Source: Mucilaginibacter terrae
Lineage (GTDB): Bacteria > Bacteroidota > Bacteroidia > Sphingobacteriales > Sphingobacteriaceae
DNA: 64,000 bases
Reading direction: 5' to 3'
Assembly: GCF_031951985.1 (NCBI RefSeq)
Contig: NZ_JAVLVU010000001.1
Location: 62,001 to 126,000 of the forward strand
This document shows positions 62,314-64,000 of this stretch, one piece after another (position 1 is the stretch's first letter; each line of letters opens with the position of its first letter). The position numbers and the translations under genes were made by a program. The notes below the pieces were generated by a model. That model saw nothing but the letters and a program-made list of their open reading frames with translations, did not search any database and was not told where the DNA came from.

Positions 62314-63009
62314 TTAATGATGATCGCCGTATAGTCTGATGATTGCCTTATTATCCCGACCAGTCTGTTGATGTTGGAGGCCGTATCTTTGTAATTGCCC
62401 AATAAAACTGGAAGTGAAACGGTAGTTGTCCTGCATAGCGGCATGGATCTGGTTAAGCCTGCTGATGCGTTCCTCATCATTCATTTGCAGTTTCCCATCT
62501 TCGAGCAGGTTGTGCAGTGCCGTTAACTGGTGTTCACAGTCTGCTAACAATGATTTTTTTACTTTATCGAGGTAGACCTTTTGTTCGAGTGTGAATTCAC
62601 TGTTTTGATCGATCCGGGTAAACCTGCCCAACATCTCATTTTGCCAGTTCACTATCTGGTTCACTTGCGGGCTGTTTTTCACTACTGAGTTTATTGTACT
62701 GCGCCTGAAATAATACTCGTTGTGCAGCCCAAATTCCTGTCCAAGCGCTCCGGTGATCGTGCCTAATCCGTTGTGCGCAATGTTGTAACCTTGTTTGACA
62801 TAATTGGAATACATATGTAATGCAGCGATCTGCTCCAACAGGTATTTTTTCTGGGTTTTCTTTTGCGAGAACCATTCGGCAAATGTTTGTGCATCCGCAT
62901 GGGCGGACAGCAAGGCTGCTGCTGAAGTGAGTAATGTATAGGTTAGCAAAACCTTACTTTTAAGGCTGATCTGATCGGCCTTATGCTTGATGTTTTTAAT
63001 TGATCCCAT
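62314..63009 (-). CDS. TraI/VirB5-like conjugation protein, paralogue 2
   Basis: This 231-residue protein has an N-terminal hydrophobic segment (VLLTYTLLTSAAALLSAHADAQ) acting as signal peptide, then QKKTQKKYLLEQIAALHMYS and NYVKQGYNIAHNGLGTITGA, the same helix pattern as its neighbours, and the segment MNDEERISRLNQIHAAMQDN near the C-terminus. The final SLQR-type motif is degenerate (YGLQHQQTGRDN, ending RLYGDHH), so it is the most diverged of the three. It overlaps the upstream paralogue by 14 bases. Confidence 0.7.
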   Translation of the reverse strand: MGSIKNIKHKADQISLKSKVLLTYTLLTSAAALLSAHADAQTFAEWFSQKKTQKKYLLEQIAALHMYSNYVKQGYNIAHNGLGTITGALGQEFGLHNEYYFRRSTINSVVKNSPQVNQIVNWQNEMLGRFTRIDQNSEFTLEQKVYLDKVKKSLLADCEHQLTALHNLLEDGKLQMNDEERISRLNQIHAAMQDNYRFTSSFIGQLQRYGLQHQQTGRDNKAIIRLYGDHH

Positions 63010-63682
63010 ACCATTTTTTGATTGATTTAGTATCTGCTAAGTCGCGACTGCGTTGTAAGCTGACACTAATATTTTGGTTATTAAATTGCTTTAGATCATT
63101 ATAGTTCCCGTCCAGCTGATCGCTGGCCTGATCAATGAGTTCCAGGCGTTGTTCATCTGTCATTTGGGTTTTGAAGCCATTGATGATCATCAGGATCTGA
63201 TCCAGGTTTTGCATGCTGGCTTTCAGAATACCACTGTACACATTTTCCATGTAACGCAGCTCTTCCGGCTTGAAATGTTTATCCTGCCTGAATAAGGCCC
63301 AGGCGCGGTGGTACTGCTGTACTAAAGATGCTTGTTTAAGCGTCACGTCTTTGATCCGCTGGTAGTAAGCAATGGCCGATTTGATCTTCCAAAGCTCCGT
63401 GAAATAATCACTGTAAAGCTGTTTCTGCTGATCGGTCCACCCTGAAATTTCGGTGAGTTTCAACTTGGAAAGTTGGTTTTCGATCACTTTTTGAGCGTTT
63501 TGCAACCAAATAGTTTTATTCTGCATTCGCTGAACTTTCAAATCAATGGCTTTGATCACCTTTGTTACCGTTACCTTGATGACTTCAGTTGCTATAAATT
63601 GAGCTCTCACTTCGTAAGCCGTTGTTGTAAAGAACCCGGTCATAAAAAGAAATGCAATAATCATTTTCATTTGTTGTTTCAT
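62996..63682 (-). CDS. TraI/VirB5-like conjugation protein, paralogue 3
   Basis: The 228-residue protein has a signal peptide (ending YEVRAQF), helical body (KLKLTEISGWTDQQKQLYSD, AYYQRIKDVTLKQASLVQQY) and a C-terminus with MTDEQRLELIDQASDQLDGN and SLQRSRDLADTKSIKKWYGIN-like end. It is the first of three tandem related genes. The preceding 57 bases separate it from a partial gene at the window edge. Confidence 0.7.
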   Translation of the reverse strand: MKQQMKMIIAFLFMTGFFTTTAYEVRAQFIATEVIKVTVTKVIKAIDLKVQRMQNKTIWLQNAQKVIENQLSKLKLTEISGWTDQQKQLYSDYFTELWKIKSAIAYYQRIKDVTLKQASLVQQYHRAWALFRQDKHFKPEELRYMENVYSGILKASMQNLDQILMIINGFKTQMTDEQRLELIDQASDQLDGNYNDLKQFNNQNISVSLQRSRDLADTKSIKKWYGIN

Positions 63683-63739
63683 AACACCTCCAATCTTCCG
63701 GCACTGGCCGGTGAATCATGTCAATTGTAACGTTCCTGA

Positions 63740-64000
63740 TTACTTAATTTTTATGTACTCGTACCCTTGAATCGTGAGTGAATTCTTATATGAGTTGTAA
63801 TAGAATTTTCGTCCTAATGCACCTTCGGAAAGAATTTTAGCCTGCTCATCCCACTGTGTTGTCCACTTGCGTTGTTTATACAGTTTTGGTTGTATCACGC
63901 CATTTCTTATTTTTTGATACCCCGTTTTGGACAGTACCATGAAGGTGTTATTATTGGATTCAAAAGGCGTGACAACTAAAGTGTCATAGCTTTTAGTGTA
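63740..64000 (-). CDS. Hypothetical protein, 5' end outside the window
   Basis: The minus-strand frame is open from the stop at 63740 to the right edge, giving at least 86 residues (YTKSYDTLVVTPFESNNNTF at the edge, then MVLSKTGYQKIRNGVIQPKL and a final LTIQGYEYIKIK). An internal ATG at 63940 is available, but the upstream residues look coding. It is rich in Lys and Tyr with no recognised domain. It lies just upstream of the TraI/VirB5-like triplet on the same strand. Confidence 0.55.
   Translation of the reverse strand, partial: YTKSYDTLVVTPFESNNNTFMVLSKTGYQKIRNGVIQPKLYKQRKWTTQWDEQAKILSEGALGRKFYYNSYKNSLTIQGYEYIKIK

Larger units (their letters stand above)
41000..64000. mobile_element. Integrative conjugative element (Bacteroidota type), left part
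   Basis: The tra genes M, L, K and J in conserved order, the TraI/VirB5-like triplet, DUF932 and DUF3945-like genes, and higBA mark a Bacteroidota conjugative transposon. Almost all structural genes run on the minus strand. The repair island at about 43.7-56 kb is its cargo and looks richer in G and C than the flanking chromosomal genes. The left end lies at or left of about 41 kb, where three hairpins cluster; the right end, integrase, relaxase and traG are outside the window, so limits are approximate. Confidence 0.75.

Noticed and set aside
1..64000. CRISPR array, rRNA operon or complete tRNA
   Set aside because: No regularly spaced direct repeats, rRNA sequence or full cloverleaf was seen; only a tRNA 3'-end-like fragment near 5.0 kb.

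Overview
The window looks like the chromosome of a Bacteroidota soil or plant bacterium, most likely Sphingobacteriaceae (Mucilaginibacter or Pedobacter-like). The basis is the SusC/SusD pairs, an ECF-sigma/FecR pair, Bacteroidota-type promoters (TTTG and TAnnTTTG elements) and a Bacteroidota conjugative-transposon tra cluster. All assignments come from reading motifs by eye; no database search was run.

Layout. (1) 1-4621: the end of a PKS/NRPS megasynthase pathway. It has the C-terminal aminotransferase domain of one protein and then a terminal C-A-T-TE module whose condensation domain is broken by a one-base insertion in a T run. (2) 4622-5478: no gene; a terminator and a tRNA 3'-end-like remnant. 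(3) 5479-20193: an ECF sigma factor, FecR anti-sigma and a phosphatase-rich SusCD locus (SusC with STN domain, SusD, GH99-like lipoprotein, two calcineurin-like phosphoesterases, a GH71/99-like enzyme, a di-haem cytochrome c peroxidase, a purple acid phosphatase). (4) 20326-22875: an unusual membrane-spanning regulator with a predicted periplasmic LamG/Kelch sensor and a cytoplasmic SARP-like DNA-binding domain. (5) 23037-30155: a second, paralogous SusCD/GH99-like/purple acid phosphatase locus, whose last gene is frameshifted. (6) 30275-35717: a PAP2 phosphatase, a histidine kinase/response regulator pair and a divergent TonB-dependent receptor, linked by a shared CTGTAG direct-repeat motif. 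(7) 35765-36224: two IS21-end-like inverted-repeat remnants, the second of which has cut off the 5' end of a MscS channel gene. (8) 37673-40664: a small exported protein, an AraC regulator and an epoxide-hydrolase-like enzyme.

From about 41 kb to the right edge the DNA belongs to an integrative conjugative element. DUF932 and small accessory genes are followed by a large DNA repair and mutagenesis island (43.7-56 kb), higher in GC by eye, and then by HigBA and the minus-strand tra genes M, L, K, J and three tandem TraI/VirB5-like paralogues. The island holds a membrane-anchored ExoVII-like protein, an ExoIII-LigD fusion, a GNAT, an AlkB homologue, a DnaE2-type polymerase, a Y-family polymerase, a SRAP/HMCES peptidase and several unknowns.

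The strongest new signal is a 17-bp palindrome, TACTAA-N5-TTAG[CT]A, directly abutting the -7 box of two promoters in the island: that of the Y-family polymerase/DnaE2 operon and that of an unknown 157-residue protein. It looks like the operator of a damage-response repressor, so the element may carry its own SOS-like regulon. The other notable item is the transmembrane SARP-type regulator between the two duplicated SusCD loci.
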